From NCBI GenBank assembly GCA_030754035.1, contig JASMBC010000007.1, positions 1-42,562 of the forward strand: 42,562 nucleotides of DNA, written 5' to 3'. The translations under genes were made by a program, and so were the position numbers. Each line of letters begins with the position of its first letter. Position 1 is the stretch's first letter. This stretch comes from Arenicellales bacterium (GTDB taxonomy: Bacteria; Pseudomonadota; Gammaproteobacteria; Arenicellales; UBA868). Shown here one piece after another: positions 9,520 to 17,937 of this stretch. The notes under the pieces are model-generated. The model did not search any database and was not told the origin of the DNA. It was given only the letters and a program-made list of their open reading frames with translations.

Positions 9520-10875
9520 ATGAAGATAAAGAAGTTGGTCGTTGCATTCTGCTCCGGTCTGGTGCTGGGCGCATTTTCCATTGTGCCGGCTATGGCTGCT
9601 GATGAATCGGATCCGAATAAGGAGCAGTTCATTCCGGTGCTGACTTATAAGACCGGGCCCTTCGCAGCTGGCGGCAGTGGCTTCGCTGGCGGAATGGAGG
9701 ACTACATGACTCTGCTCAACAACCGCGATGGTGGGATCAACGGCATCAAGCTGGTCTGGGAAGAGTGCGATTATGGCTACAACACCGAACGCGGCGTAGA
9801 GTGCTACGAGCGCCTTAAAGGCAAGGGCCTCAAAGGTGCACCAGTGTTTCAGCCCTTATCAACCGGTGTGACTTATGCCCTGCTCGAACGGGCTGCTGCT
9901 GACAAGATCACCCTGATCTTTCTCGGTTACGGGCGAACTGATGCCACCCAGGGCCGCGTGTTCCCCTGGGGGTTCCCCGCCGTCACCAACTACTGGAATC
10001 AGAGTACGACAAAGTTGGCGTTCATCGCGCAGCAAGAAGGCGGTTTTGACAAGCTGAAAGGCATGAAGATTGTCAATCTTCATCTGAAGCACCCGTATGG
10101 AATTGAAACCATTCCGGTCTGGAATGCGATGGCCGCGAAATTTGGCTTTGAAGTTACTCACATTCCAGTGCCGTGGCCTGGTATCGACCAGAAATCGCTG
10201 TGGTTACAGATTCGAAAGATTCAGCCAAATTATGTGATTAATCGTAACTGGGGTATCTCTTGCACGGTGCCGTTGAAGGAAGCGGCCCGCATTGGTTTTC
10301 CGTCGGATCACATCATCGGTGTCTGGTGGTGCGGAGCTGAGGAAGACGCTATTCCGGCAGGTGCTGCAGCGAAGGGCTATATCACTTCTGCTTTTCACGG
10401 TACAGGTACCGATTTTCCAGTCATCCAGGATATTTTCCAGCACGTCTATGGTGTTATGAAGGGAAATATTGCTATGACTCGAGTCGGTAGCGTGTATTAC
10501 CTGCGTGGTATATCTGCGGGTATCATTACGACGGAAGTGATTCGTAAGGCCCAGGAGAAATACGGTGTGGGGCCAATCAGTGGTGAGGAATTCCGCTGGG
10601 CGATGGAAAATCTTGATCTCACGGCAGAAAGAATCGCTGAACTGGGTGCCACCAACGTGGTGCCTCCATTCAAGATTACCTGTGACGATCACGAGGGCGG
10701 CGGAGCCACATTCTTCCAGCAGTGGGATGGATCGGGTTGGAAAAAGATTACGGACTGGATCCAGCCCTTGGATGACATTACCCGTCCAATGATCGAAGCC
10801 TCGGCTGCCAAATATGCTGAAGAGAAGGGTATTACCCCGCGTTCTGGTATGTCGATGGGTACTGATTGCGGTTAA
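9520..10875 (+). CDS. Periplasmic substrate-binding protein of the Liv-type transporter
   Basis: Catches the substrate in the periplasm and delivers it to the two permeases. I start it at ATG 9520 because of the strong AAAGGAGG ribosome binding site just before it and a textbook signal peptide: MKIKK, a hydrophobic core, then PAMA before ADESDP. The 451 residues make it longer than LivK or LivJ (about 370). The fold type is periplasmic-binding family 6: TYKTGPFAAGGSGFAGGMED, then LLNNRDGGINGIKLVWEECD. It has an unusual number of cysteines and aromatic residues (GVWWCGAEEDAIP). This branch is typically found beside AMP-dependent ligases. The substrate cannot be read from sequence; an aromatic or fatty acid is more likely than leucine. 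Confidence 0.9.
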   Translation: MKIKKLVVAFCSGLVLGAFSIVPAMAADESDPNKEQFIPVLTYKTGPFAAGGSGFAGGMEDYMTLLNNRDGGINGIKLVWEECDYGYNTERGVECYERLKGKGLKGAPVFQPLSTGVTYALLERAAADKITLIFLGYGRTDATQGRVFPWGFPAVTNYWNQSTTKLAFIAQQEGGFDKLKGMKIVNLHLKHPYGIETIPVWNAMAAKFGFEVTHIPVPWPGIDQKSLWLQIRKIQPNYVINRNWGISCTVPLKEAARIGFPSDHIIGVWWCGAEEDAIPAGAAAKGYITSAFHGTGTDFPVIQDIFQHVYGVMKGNIAMTRVGSVYYLRGISAGIITTEVIRKAQEKYGVGPISGEEFRWAMENLDLTAERIAELGATNVVPPFKITCDDHEGGGATFFQQWDGSGWKKITDWIQPLDDITRPMIEASAAKYAEEKGITPRSGMSMGTDCG

Positions 10876-10895
10876 TTAGTCCGGACTAGAATCTC

Positions 10896-11723
10896 ATGGA
10901 GGCGGCCTTGAAAGACAAAGCAGCAACGCTGCTTAGCGTCAATAATATCGAGGTCGTATACGATCATGTGATACTGGTTCTAAAAGGAGTATCCCTGGAG
11001 GTACCCGAGAAGGGCATCGTTGCCCTTCTCGGGGCCAACGGGGCAGGTAAGACAACCACACTCAAGTCCATCTCCAACCTGCTGATGGCCGAGCGTGGCA
11101 ACATTACCAAGGGAACTATTGAGTATCAGGGAGAGCCCATTCAAGGGCTCTCTGCCAACCAGCTGGTTAAACGCGGTGTGATCCAGGTCATGGAAGGGCG
11201 CCGCTGTTTCGAACACCTGACTGTAGAAGAGAACTTGCTGACTGGGGCCTTTACCCGCTCGGATGGCGCCTCTTTAATCCGTCAGGATCTGGATCTGGTC
11301 TACAGTTATTTCCCGCGCCTCAAAGACCGCCGCAACAGCACCTCAGGTTACACCTCCGGCGGGGAGCAGCAGATGACTGCTGTCGGGCGGGCGTTAATGG
11401 CCCGGCCAAAGATGATTCTGTTGGATGAGCCCTCTATGGGTCTGGCACCAACACTCGTCGAGGAAATATTCGAGATCATGCAGCAGCTCAATGAAAAAGA
11501 GCAGGTAACTTTCCTGCTGGCAGAACAAAATACCAACATTGCTTTGCGCTATTCTCACTATGGGTACATTCTTGAGAATGGCCGGGTGGTGATGGATGGT
11601 GAGGCCAGTGCTTTGCTGGATAACCAGGATGTGAAAGAGTTTTACCTGGGCGTTAGCGGTGGCCAGAAGAAAAGTTTCAGGAAAGTAAAGCATTACCGTC
11701 GGCGCAAGCGCTGGTTGAGTTGA
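10896..11723 (+). CDS. Liv-type ABC transporter ATP-binding protein (LivF-like)
   Basis: Second ATPase of the importer, 275 residues. Visible: Walker A GANGAGKTT, the LivF-type GVIQVMEGRRCFEHLTVEEN, signature TSGGEQQMTAVGRALM, Walker B MILLDEPSMGLAP and an AEQNTNIAL switch region. It ends in a basic tail (KVKHYRRRKRWL) longer than in standard LivF, which I associate with importers encoded beside CoA ligases. It begins 20 bases after the binding-protein gene. A weak hairpin separates it from the downstream PaaK-like gene. Confidence 0.93.
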   Translation: MEAALKDKAATLLSVNNIEVVYDHVILVLKGVSLEVPEKGIVALLGANGAGKTTTLKSISNLLMAERGNITKGTIEYQGEPIQGLSANQLVKRGVIQVMEGRRCFEHLTVEENLLTGAFTRSDGASLIRQDLDLVYSYFPRLKDRRNSTSGYTSGGEQQMTAVGRALMARPKMILLDEPSMGLAPTLVEEIFEIMQQLNEKEQVTFLLAEQNTNIALRYSHYGYILENGRVVMDGEASALLDNQDVKEFYLGVSGGQKKSFRKVKHYRRRKRWLS

Positions 11724-11739
11724 TCTGAGGTCGTTGAAC

Positions 11740-11768
11740 AAGGCCAGAGCCTAGGCAGGGGGCCTTTT
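11740..11768 (+). terminator. Hairpin with short T run after LivF-like gene
   Basis: AAGGCC pairs with GGCCTT followed by TT; the self-complementary GCCTAGGC lies inside the loop. Weak intrinsic terminator or attenuator inside the operon. Confidence 0.3.
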
Positions 11769-11801
11769 GGGTAGTGTGAGTAGCTATTTGAGTTGTCAGT
11801 C

Positions 11802-13052
11802 ATGACAGATACAGATTTTTTTGATGCCCTGGAAACACGGGCGCCTGAGCAGCGAGAAGCGGAGCAGTTTTCCCTGCTGACCGAGCAGCTGCGCTATGCG
11901 AAGACCCAGACTCCAGCGTATACAGTTTTGCTGAAAGAGGTAGACCCTGATGTAGTCGGCGACCGCGACGCCTTGGCCAAGCTGCCGGTTACGCGAAAGT
12001 CAGAGCTGGCACAGGCGCAGGCGAAGACCCCGCCGCTGGGGGGATACTGCGGCCTTTCGGGGCGTACACTGCCCCGGGTATTTGCTTCTCCTGGCGCAAT
12101 TTTTGAGCCCCAGGGCAATACGCCGGATTTCTGGCGCATCGCGCGGGCCTTGTATGCTGCCGGCTGTCGCGAAGGGGATCTGGTGTACAACACTTTTTCC
12201 TATCACTTCACGCCTGCCGGATTCATGCTGGAAGGCGGTGCACACGCGCTGGGTTGCACGGTCTTTCCGGCTGGTACTGGCCAGAGCGAGCTGCAAGTGC
12301 AGGCGTTGGCCCACCTTCGCCCGCGGGTCTACATCGGCACTCCGTCCTTTCTCAAGATCCTGTTGGATAAGGCAGTCGACATGGATATTGATGTTTCGAG
12401 TATCGAAGTCGGCCTGGTTTCGGGAGAAGCCTTGCCGGGAACGTTACGCGAAGAGTTATCCGAAAAAGGCGTGGATGTGCTGCAGGCTTATGCCACGGCG
12501 GATGTGGGCCTGATTGCCTACGAGTCGCCCACGCGCGAGGGCTTGATCCTGGATGAAGGTGTACTGGTCGAGATCGTGCGCCCCGGTACTGGTGATCCGG
12601 TTGCATCGGGCGAGGTGGGTGAGGTGCTCGTGACAGTACTGCAGCCGGGTTATCCGCTCATTCGTTTTGCCACGGGGGATTTATCCGCATTTATGGACGG
12701 CACTAGCCCCTGCGGGCGTACCAACCGGCGCATCAAGGGGTGGATGGGGCGTGCCGACCAGACCGCCAAGGTGCGTGGTATGTTTGTGCATCCATCCCAG
12801 GTTGCCACCGTGACTTCCCGTCATCCTGAGGTCGCTCGTGCAAGACTGGTGATCGAACGTATCGATAATGCAGATGCCATGACCCTGCGTTGTGAACTCA
12901 CTAACTCGAGCATTGACCAGCAAGGACTTGCCGAGCAGATCAGTACCAGCATTCGGGATGTCTGCAAACTGCGCGGGGAGGTTGTTTTTACCGGGCAGGG
13001 CACTTTGCCCAATGACGGTAAGGTCATAGACGATCAGCGTCCACTCGACTGA
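11802..13052 (+). CDS. Phenylacetate-CoA ligase-like AMP-binding protein
   Basis: The 416-residue protein has the size and layout of PaaK-type aryl-CoA ligases. Family landmarks: ALYAAGCREGDLVYNTFSYH, LGCTVFPAGTGQSELQVQAL, VSGEALPGTLREEL, the A5-like DVLQAYATADVGLIAYES, YPLIRFATGDLSAF, and GRADQTAKVRGMFVHPSQV in the C-terminal domain. The phosphate-binding A3 loop, normally SSGTTGKPT in PaaK, reads FASPGAIFEPQGNT here, so the ATP-binding chemistry may differ. I chose ATG 11802 over the TTG at 11793 because it is the stronger codon; the ribosome binding site is weak either way. It closes the ligase/Liv block and may act on the imported acid. Confidence 0.82.
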   Translation: MTDTDFFDALETRAPEQREAEQFSLLTEQLRYAKTQTPAYTVLLKEVDPDVVGDRDALAKLPVTRKSELAQAQAKTPPLGGYCGLSGRTLPRVFASPGAIFEPQGNTPDFWRIARALYAAGCREGDLVYNTFSYHFTPAGFMLEGGAHALGCTVFPAGTGQSELQVQALAHLRPRVYIGTPSFLKILLDKAVDMDIDVSSIEVGLVSGEALPGTLREELSEKGVDVLQAYATADVGLIAYESPTREGLILDEGVLVEIVRPGTGDPVASGEVGEVLVTVLQPGYPLIRFATGDLSAFMDGTSPCGRTNRRIKGWMGRADQTAKVRGMFVHPSQVATVTSRHPEVARARLVIERIDNADAMTLRCELTNSSIDQQGLAEQISTSIRDVCKLRGEVVFTGQGTLPNDGKVIDDQRPLD

Positions 13053-13225
13053 TACCGCAAACTCTATCACCCGGGCGCTAATACCGCTCGCAAACGATTG
13101 TCCTTTCTACCTATCGCAGGCTTTGATGTTTTTGTTATTCGACACAGACCGGCCTGTGGTTTCGCTCTGGGGGCATCGCTTCGGGGTTTTCCTTGAGTGG
13201 AAATGACCTGGGCCAAATCATTGGC

Positions 13226-13255
13226 TTGTTTTTCCGATGCTGTTTTCTCTAGACT
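13226..13255 (+). promoter_or_regulatory. Possible sigma-70 promoter of speB
   Basis: TTGTTT (13226-13231), an 18-base spacer and TAGACT (13250-13255). Transcription would begin near 13262, which fits a speB start at GTG 13283 rather than at GTG 13256. Confidence 0.3.
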
Positions 13256-13282
13256 GTGACAGCAAAACCAACGGAGAACCCA

Positions 13283-14203
13283 GTGACTGACTCGGATATC
13301 CAGGACGATGTTTCTCTATACGCGAACCTGTTTGGCTTCCTTGGATTTCCCTTAAGCCGCGACCCGGTCGGCGCCGCGGCCGACGTGGCGGTGCTGGGGG
13401 TGCCCTACGACATGGGTACCACCGGCCGCGCTGGCACCCGCAGTGGCCCGGCGGCCATTCGCCAGGCCTCGGGCAACATACGCTGGGAACAGGCGCGCTG
13501 GCCCTGGAGCTACCCGCTCAAGCAAACGATCCAGGGCATCGACTGCGGTGATCTCGTCTTTGCGCCGGGCGACATTCCGGGCTTCGTCCAGGCCTTGGAA
13601 AAGCGGGCCACTGAGATTCTGCGCTCGGGTAAGACACTGCTCAGTTTTGGTGGCGATCACTTCATTACACTGCCGCTGCTGCGGGCCCACCATGGCGTGT
13701 ACGGGGAACTCGCCCTGATACATTTTGATGCCCATACCGATACCTATGCACAGGGCAGCGCGTTCGATCACGGCACCATGTTTCACCAGGCGCCTGCGGC
13801 AGGGCTGGTCGATCCCGGCTGCTCGGTGCAGGTCGGTATCCGCACCGAGTATGACCCCGGCAGCCACGCTTTCCAGGTGCTTGATGCCGACTGGGTCCAC
13901 AACCACGGGGTGGCGGCGACGGTTGCCGCGATTGGTGAGCGTGTGGGTGAGCGCAAGGCTTACCTTACCTTCGATATTGATTGCCTCGACCCCGCCTTTG
14001 CACCGGGTACTGGGACCCCTGTGGCGGGCGGCCTTTCCAGCAACATGGCACTGCAGATCGTGCGAGGCCTCAAGGGCCTGGACATCGTTGGCATGGATGT
14101 GGTGGAAGTGGCCCCGGCCTATGACAGTGCCGAGTTGACCGCACTTGCCGCCGCCACTGTGGCCATGGAGATGCTCTACCTGCAGGCCGAAAAACGCCGC
14201 TAA
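13283..14203 (+). CDS. speB: Agmatinase
   Basis: Hydrolyses agmatine to putrescine and urea in polyamine synthesis or arginine use. The product aligns along its length with the E. coli SpeB pattern: [35 protein letters not shown], the manganese site [16 protein letters not shown], then [19 protein letters not shown] and [20 protein letters not shown]. All manganese ligands of ureohydrolases (GGDH, DAHTD, DID) are present. GTG 13283 is the chosen start because GGAG lies 6 bases upstream (306 residues); GTG 13256 would add 9 residues without a ribosome binding site. It ends at a hairpin and faces a flavoprotein gene on the other strand. Confidence 0.9.
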   Translation: MTDSDIQDDVSLYANLFGFLGFPLSRDPVGAAADVAVLGVPYDMGTTGRAGTRSGPAAIRQASGNIRWEQARWPWSYPLKQTIQGIDCGDLVFAPGDIPGFVQALEKRATEILRSGKTLLSFGGDHFITLPLLRAHHGVYGELALIHFDAHTDTYAQGSAFDHGTMFHQAPAAGLVDPGCSVQVGIRTEYDPGSHAFQVLDADWVHNHGVAATVAAIGERVGERKAYLTFDIDCLDPAFAPGTGTPVAGGLSSNMALQIVRGLKGLDIVGMDVVEVAPAYDSAELTALAAATVAMEMLYLQAEKRR

Positions 14204-14227
14204 GCCCCGGTCGCAGTCAACGCCTAA

Positions 14228-14264
14228 GACCTAGGCTGCATTCGTAATTCAGCAGCCGAAGGTC
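14228..14264 (+). terminator. Likely terminator of speB
   Basis: GACC-TA-GGCTGC pairs with GCAGCC-GAA-GGTC (10 pairs with a small internal loop), 25 bases past the speB stop. TTTT follows 6 bases later. Confidence 0.5.
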
Positions 14265-14324
14265 AGGGTCTTTTCCCGGCCCAGCATTATTTTTTACATC
14301 AATAAATGACTTGCTTATCCAGAG

Positions 14325-15554
14325 TCATCCACTCGGTGTCGCGAAATGGCCACTGGGGGCGTGTCGCACCCGTTCTCTCAGCCAGGCTTCATCATTATGT
14401 TCCGGGCGAAAACGATTAAGGGAGAAACGGCTGAGGTCGATGCCAGCATCACCATGCACAAGCCATTGGGCTAACGCCAGTGCCAGGCTGGCAGAACGCA
14501 GTATCCCGGCGGAATTTAAACCGGTAAGGACAAAATAGCCTCGCACCTCTGTCGCCTGATCTAAGATCGGAAATCCATCAGGGGTAAAACTTTCCGGTCC
14601 GTTTATCAAAGTCTTGATACCTGTATTGGCCAGCGCTGGCACAAGGTGCATGCCACGCTCCAGGTAGGGTCCAAACTGCTCCCAGTCTTCATTGAGAAGG
14701 CCAAACGAAAAGTTATCTGGCAATGTCTCAGGTGACACCGGCTTTGCATTGAGGTCAAAACAACCAATTAACAGCCCGCCGACTTCTTCGCGCCCGTAAA
14801 TCAATGCATCAGGATCTCTAAAAGTCGGCATATCCGGGGTGATGCCATCGATCGGCTCGGTCAACGCATAGAAGTGTTCTACCGGGTAAACGGGGATACC
14901 AATCTTATTTTGCAGCCCTAGCGGCCGAGACCATAGGCCAGCACAGTTGACAACATACTCACAGCCAGTAACTCCATGACTGGTCGCAACTCCGGTAACT
15001 GCGTTGTCGGTCACAACCACACTTTTCACCTCAGTGTGCTCGAAGAACTGAACGCCCCGGGACCGCGCTTTGCGCGCATAGGCATTTATCAGGTCTGTCG
15101 GATTAATCCGGCCATCACCCGGGCTCCATAAGGCCCCCACCAGATCATCCGTTCGAAACTGGGGTAGTTTTTCCTGTGCTTCCTGCGGAGACATTAAACA
15201 GGCTTCAACGTCCGCGCTATTGGCCGAGTCAACCAATAATCTGAATTCGGCCATTCGAGACACAGTGCGAGCAAGCATTACCCGGCCACAGCGCTGCCAG
15301 CCAATCGGTTGTTCTTGCTCAAAGCTTTCGTACAAATCGGCAGCCAGGCGGTTGAGCTTTACTATTTCGGGAATTTGGTCCAGCAACGGAATATTTCCTG
15401 CAGCATGCCAGCTGGTGCCGCAGCCAAGTTGGCCACGCTCAAGTACCACGACATTCTGCGAGCCCAGTTCTGCAAGGCGAAACGCGACTGCAGTGCCAAT
15501 AACACCGCCTCCAATGACAACGATTTGCGCGTGTTTGGGAAACGACTCAGCCAT
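14325..15554 (-). CDS. FAD-dependent oxidoreductase, dimethylglycine/sarcosine dehydrogenase-like, no folate domain
   Basis: A 409-residue flavoprotein of the DAO (D-amino-acid oxidase) fold. Visible: dinucleotide motif VVIGGGVIGTAVAFRLAELG (residues 12-31), GTSWHAAGN with the histidine at position 50, GALWSPGDGRINPTDLINAY, EHFYALTEPIDGITPDMP, REEVGGLLIGCFD, and NGPESFTPDGFPILDQATEV. These are hallmarks of the dehydrogenase half of dimethylglycine and sarcosine dehydrogenases, where the WHAAG histidine carries covalent FAD. In those enzymes a GcvT-like tetrahydrofolate domain follows; here the protein stops right after the flavin domain, and only 121 bases separate it from convergent speB, leaving no room for a broken remnant. 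It probably demethylates or oxidises an N-methyl or secondary amine; the exact substrate is unknown. Confidence 0.85.
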   Translation of the reverse strand: MAESFPKHAQIVVIGGGVIGTAVAFRLAELGSQNVVVLERGQLGCGTSWHAAGNIPLLDQIPEIVKLNRLAADLYESFEQEQPIGWQRCGRVMLARTVSRMAEFRLLVDSANSADVEACLMSPQEAQEKLPQFRTDDLVGALWSPGDGRINPTDLINAYARKARSRGVQFFEHTEVKSVVVTDNAVTGVATSHGVTGCEYVVNCAGLWSRPLGLQNKIGIPVYPVEHFYALTEPIDGITPDMPTFRDPDALIYGREEVGGLLIGCFDLNAKPVSPETLPDNFSFGLLNEDWEQFGPYLERGMHLVPALANTGIKTLINGPESFTPDGFPILDQATEVRGYFVLTGLNSAGILRSASLALALAQWLVHGDAGIDLSRFSLNRFRPEHNDEAWLRERVRHAPSGHFATPSG

Positions 15555-15667
15555 CGGGGTACAGGTTTTCCTGCTAAACCCTGTTATCAGTCACCGGCAC
15601 ATTTTATAGTGCTTTGGGTAAACCAGATCTAGATCCGCCGTGCAGACCAATGTCTAGGCCCGGGCAG

Positions 15668-16027
15668 TCAGTTGATCAGTTTGCCGATGAAGTGATTCAG
15701 GCCACTGGCGAATTCGCTTTCCAGTGGGAAAGACAGCATGCCCATCACCGTATAGCCCAGCAGCCAGGGCATCAGGTAGAAGCGGATCATGAAGAAAAAC
15801 CAGGCGATATAGAGCGGGATGAGAGGACGGACCACAAACTTTGGCGTAATCGGATTAAAAAGATGCAGTAGCGGGTTGGTAGCGCGGATAAAGAAACGGG
15901 CGAAGAAAAAGGCCGTATCTTCACGCAGAAACAGCGACATGCCGAAGCGGCCGATCAGGGTCCACATAATGACCCCCATAATGTAGTCTACGACCAGCAC
16001 CCAGATGGGAAATGCTTCGACCATCAT
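15668..16027 (-). CDS. Small hydrophobic membrane protein, YggT-like appearance
   Basis: 119 residues with about three membrane segments (FPIWVLVVDYIMGVIMWTLI, a middle amphipathic region NPLLHLFNPITPKFVVRPLI, and YIAWFFFMIRFYLMPWLLGY). The middle part, with proline-flanked helices after an ALINP-like segment, recalls YggT-family proteins, but I cannot assign it firmly. AAGGGG lies just before two consecutive ATGs (16027 and 16024). It follows the sodium symporter gene on the same strand but is separated from it by a strong intrinsic terminator, so it depends on read-through or its own promoter. Confidence 0.65.
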   Translation of the reverse strand: MMVEAFPIWVLVVDYIMGVIMWTLIGRFGMSLFLREDTAFFFARFFIRATNPLLHLFNPITPKFVVRPLIPLYIAWFFFMIRFYLMPWLLGYTVMGMLSFPLESEFASGLNHFIGKLIN

Positions 16028-16046
16028 TACCCCTTCGGTTTAATGC

Positions 16047-16084
16047 AAAAAAATGCCGGGACGAAGACAGGCTTCGCCCCGGCA
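16047..16084 (-). terminator. Strong intrinsic terminator of the symporter operon
   Basis: Read on the minus strand, a 13-position stem (TGCCGGG-G-CGAAG against CTTCG-T-CCCGGCA, one mismatch) with a 5-base loop is followed directly by seven T. It begins 21 bases past the symporter stop. Confidence 0.92.
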
Positions 16085-16104
16085 CACAGTTTAAGGGAAC
16101 AAGG

Positions 16105-17925
16105 TCAGTGCGTCGAAGCCAGCACCGATTTACCCTTCGGAATCCGGACTTCGTCCACCATCTTCTGGGTTTCCTCATCGGGTTCGGCTGTTGCCAGGCT
16201 AACCCCAACCATGGCGACCAGGCTCACCACACAACCAATGACGCCAAAGCGCAGGTGATCGATGTAGAGCCACGGCTCCATGCCGCCCCATTTGACCATA
16301 TACAGATACCAGGTTCCGGCGAGCAAGCCGAAGAACATACCGGCAATCGCACCCTGGCGGTTAGCCCGTTTCCACCAGACTCCAAGCACCAATGGGAAGA
16401 ACAGGCCCGACATAGCAAAGTCGAAAGCCCAGGCCACCGCGCCAAGGATGGTGGTGAGTTTCATACTGGCGACAAAGGCGGCAGCCGCACCGATGACGAT
16501 CAGCAGCACGCGGGCCACGATCAGGCGGTGTTTGGTATCAGCCTTAGGATCGATGATCTTGTAGTACAGATCATGCGAAAGCGCATTGGCGATCGCCAGC
16601 AGCAGACCATCGGCCGTGGACATCGCAGCCGCCATACCACCGGCAGCAACCAGGCCTGAGATCACATACGGCAGGCCGGCAATTTCCGGCGTTGCCAGCA
16701 CCACGATATCCCCACGCATGAAGAACTCGTTGATCTGCAGGAGACCATCACCGTTACTATCGGAGATCGCAACGAAGCCGACATTGCTCCACTTCTGTAT
16801 CCATTCCAGCGCATTGACTTCGGCGATGGCCTTGCCAATGATGCCGGTTGCCAGATTGGGATCAAGCACCTGCAGTTTGGTAAAGGTCGCCAGCGCCGGC
16901 GCGGTGAAATACAGCAGGAAGATGAAGAGCAGCGACCATGCGACCGACTGGCGAGCCGCCTTGACACTCGGTGTCGTGAAGTAGCGCATCAGGATGTGCG
17001 GCAGAGACGCCGTACCGGCCATCATGCAGAACACCAAAGTAACGAACTTCCACTTCGCGGCAAAGGAGGTACCGGCTTCATAGTGCGGTACCGTCAGCGC
17101 CTTCAGTCCAGCGAAGGCCTCGGTCGGCTTGATGCCCACCCCATGTAAGGTTTCGAGTTCGCCCAGTCGCATGACGGCCTCGCCGTATACCAACTGAGGA
17201 ATTATCCCAAAACCTTGCTTGTTGGACATCCAGATCACGGGTACGACATAGGCGATGATCAGCACGATGTACTGGGCCACCTGGGTCCAGGTTACCGCGC
17301 GCATGCCGCCCAGCATTGAGCACAGCAAAATACCCAGCAGGCCGAACCAGACGCCGACCTCGAAGGGAATCTGCAGCGCCCGCGAGGCGATGGTGCCGGT
17401 GGCGTTAATTTGCGCTGTCACGTACGTGAACGAGGCCAGCGTTAACACGCACACAGCCAAAAAGCGCGCCAGGTTGCCGCCATAGCGGGTACCGATGAAA
17501 TCCGGCACCGTGTAGCAGCCAAACTTACGCAGGTATGGTGCCATCAGTGAGGCCACCAGCACATAGCCGCCGGTCCAACCGACTACGAAAGCAATGTAGC
17601 CGTGACCGCCGAAGTAGATGCCCCCTGCCATCGCGACAAATGATGCGCCGGACATCCAGTCCGCTGCGGTCGCCATGCCGTTAAATACCGCTGGCACCTG
17701 GCGGCCCGCTACGTAGTAGGCGTCCACCTGCATGGTTCGCGAGAGCCAGCCGATGGTTGCATAGATCACCACGGTGAAGGCCACGAACAGGATGCCGATG
17801 GTGTCGGCTCCCAGCCCGGCCTGCTCCAGGATCGCCATCAGCAGGATGAAAACGACAAAACCGCCCGTGTATAGCCCGTAGACCTTGGGCAGATTGTCTA
17901 TAAAATCACCTTTGATAATTGCCAT
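16105..17925 (-). CDS. Sodium:solute symporter, VC2705/ActP-like subfamily (large subunit)
   Basis: Inner-membrane importer of the SSS (SLC5) family, 606 residues with about a dozen membrane helices. Landmarks: YYVAGRQVPAVFNGMATAAD then WMSGASFVAMAGGIYFGGHG, DFIGTRYGGNLARFLAV, and YVISGLVAAGGMAAAMSTAD followed by GLLLAIANALSHDLYYK. It belongs to the branch that works with a DUF4212 small subunit, which is encoded 12 bases upstream. This branch includes acetate and short-chain carboxylate permeases; the substrate here is not proven. Residues encoded at 16726-16761 read DSNGDGLLQINE, a perfect EF-hand-type loop. The ribosome binding site GGGAG precedes ATG 17925. The operon has a sigma-54 promoter at 18339-18354 and an intrinsic terminator at 16047-16084. 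Confidence 0.93.
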   Translation of the reverse strand: MAIIKGDFIDNLPKVYGLYTGGFVVFILLMAILEQAGLGADTIGILFVAFTVVIYATIGWLSRTMQVDAYYVAGRQVPAVFNGMATAADWMSGASFVAMAGGIYFGGHGYIAFVVGWTGGYVLVASLMAPYLRKFGCYTVPDFIGTRYGGNLARFLAVCVLTLASFTYVTAQINATGTIASRALQIPFEVGVWFGLLGILLCSMLGGMRAVTWTQVAQYIVLIIAYVVPVIWMSNKQGFGIIPQLVYGEAVMRLGELETLHGVGIKPTEAFAGLKALTVPHYEAGTSFAAKWKFVTLVFCMMAGTASLPHILMRYFTTPSVKAARQSVAWSLLFIFLLYFTAPALATFTKLQVLDPNLATGIIGKAIAEVNALEWIQKWSNVGFVAISDSNGDGLLQINEFFMRGDIVVLATPEIAGLPYVISGLVAAGGMAAAMSTADGLLLAIANALSHDLYYKIIDPKADTKHRLIVARVLLIVIGAAAAFVASMKLTTILGAVAWAFDFAMSGLFFPLVLGVWWKRANRQGAIAGMFFGLLAGTWYLYMVKWGGMEPWLYIDHLRFGVIGCVVSLVAMVGVSLATAEPDEETQKMVDEVRIPKGKSVLASTH

Positions 17926-17937
17926 ATTATTTTCTCC

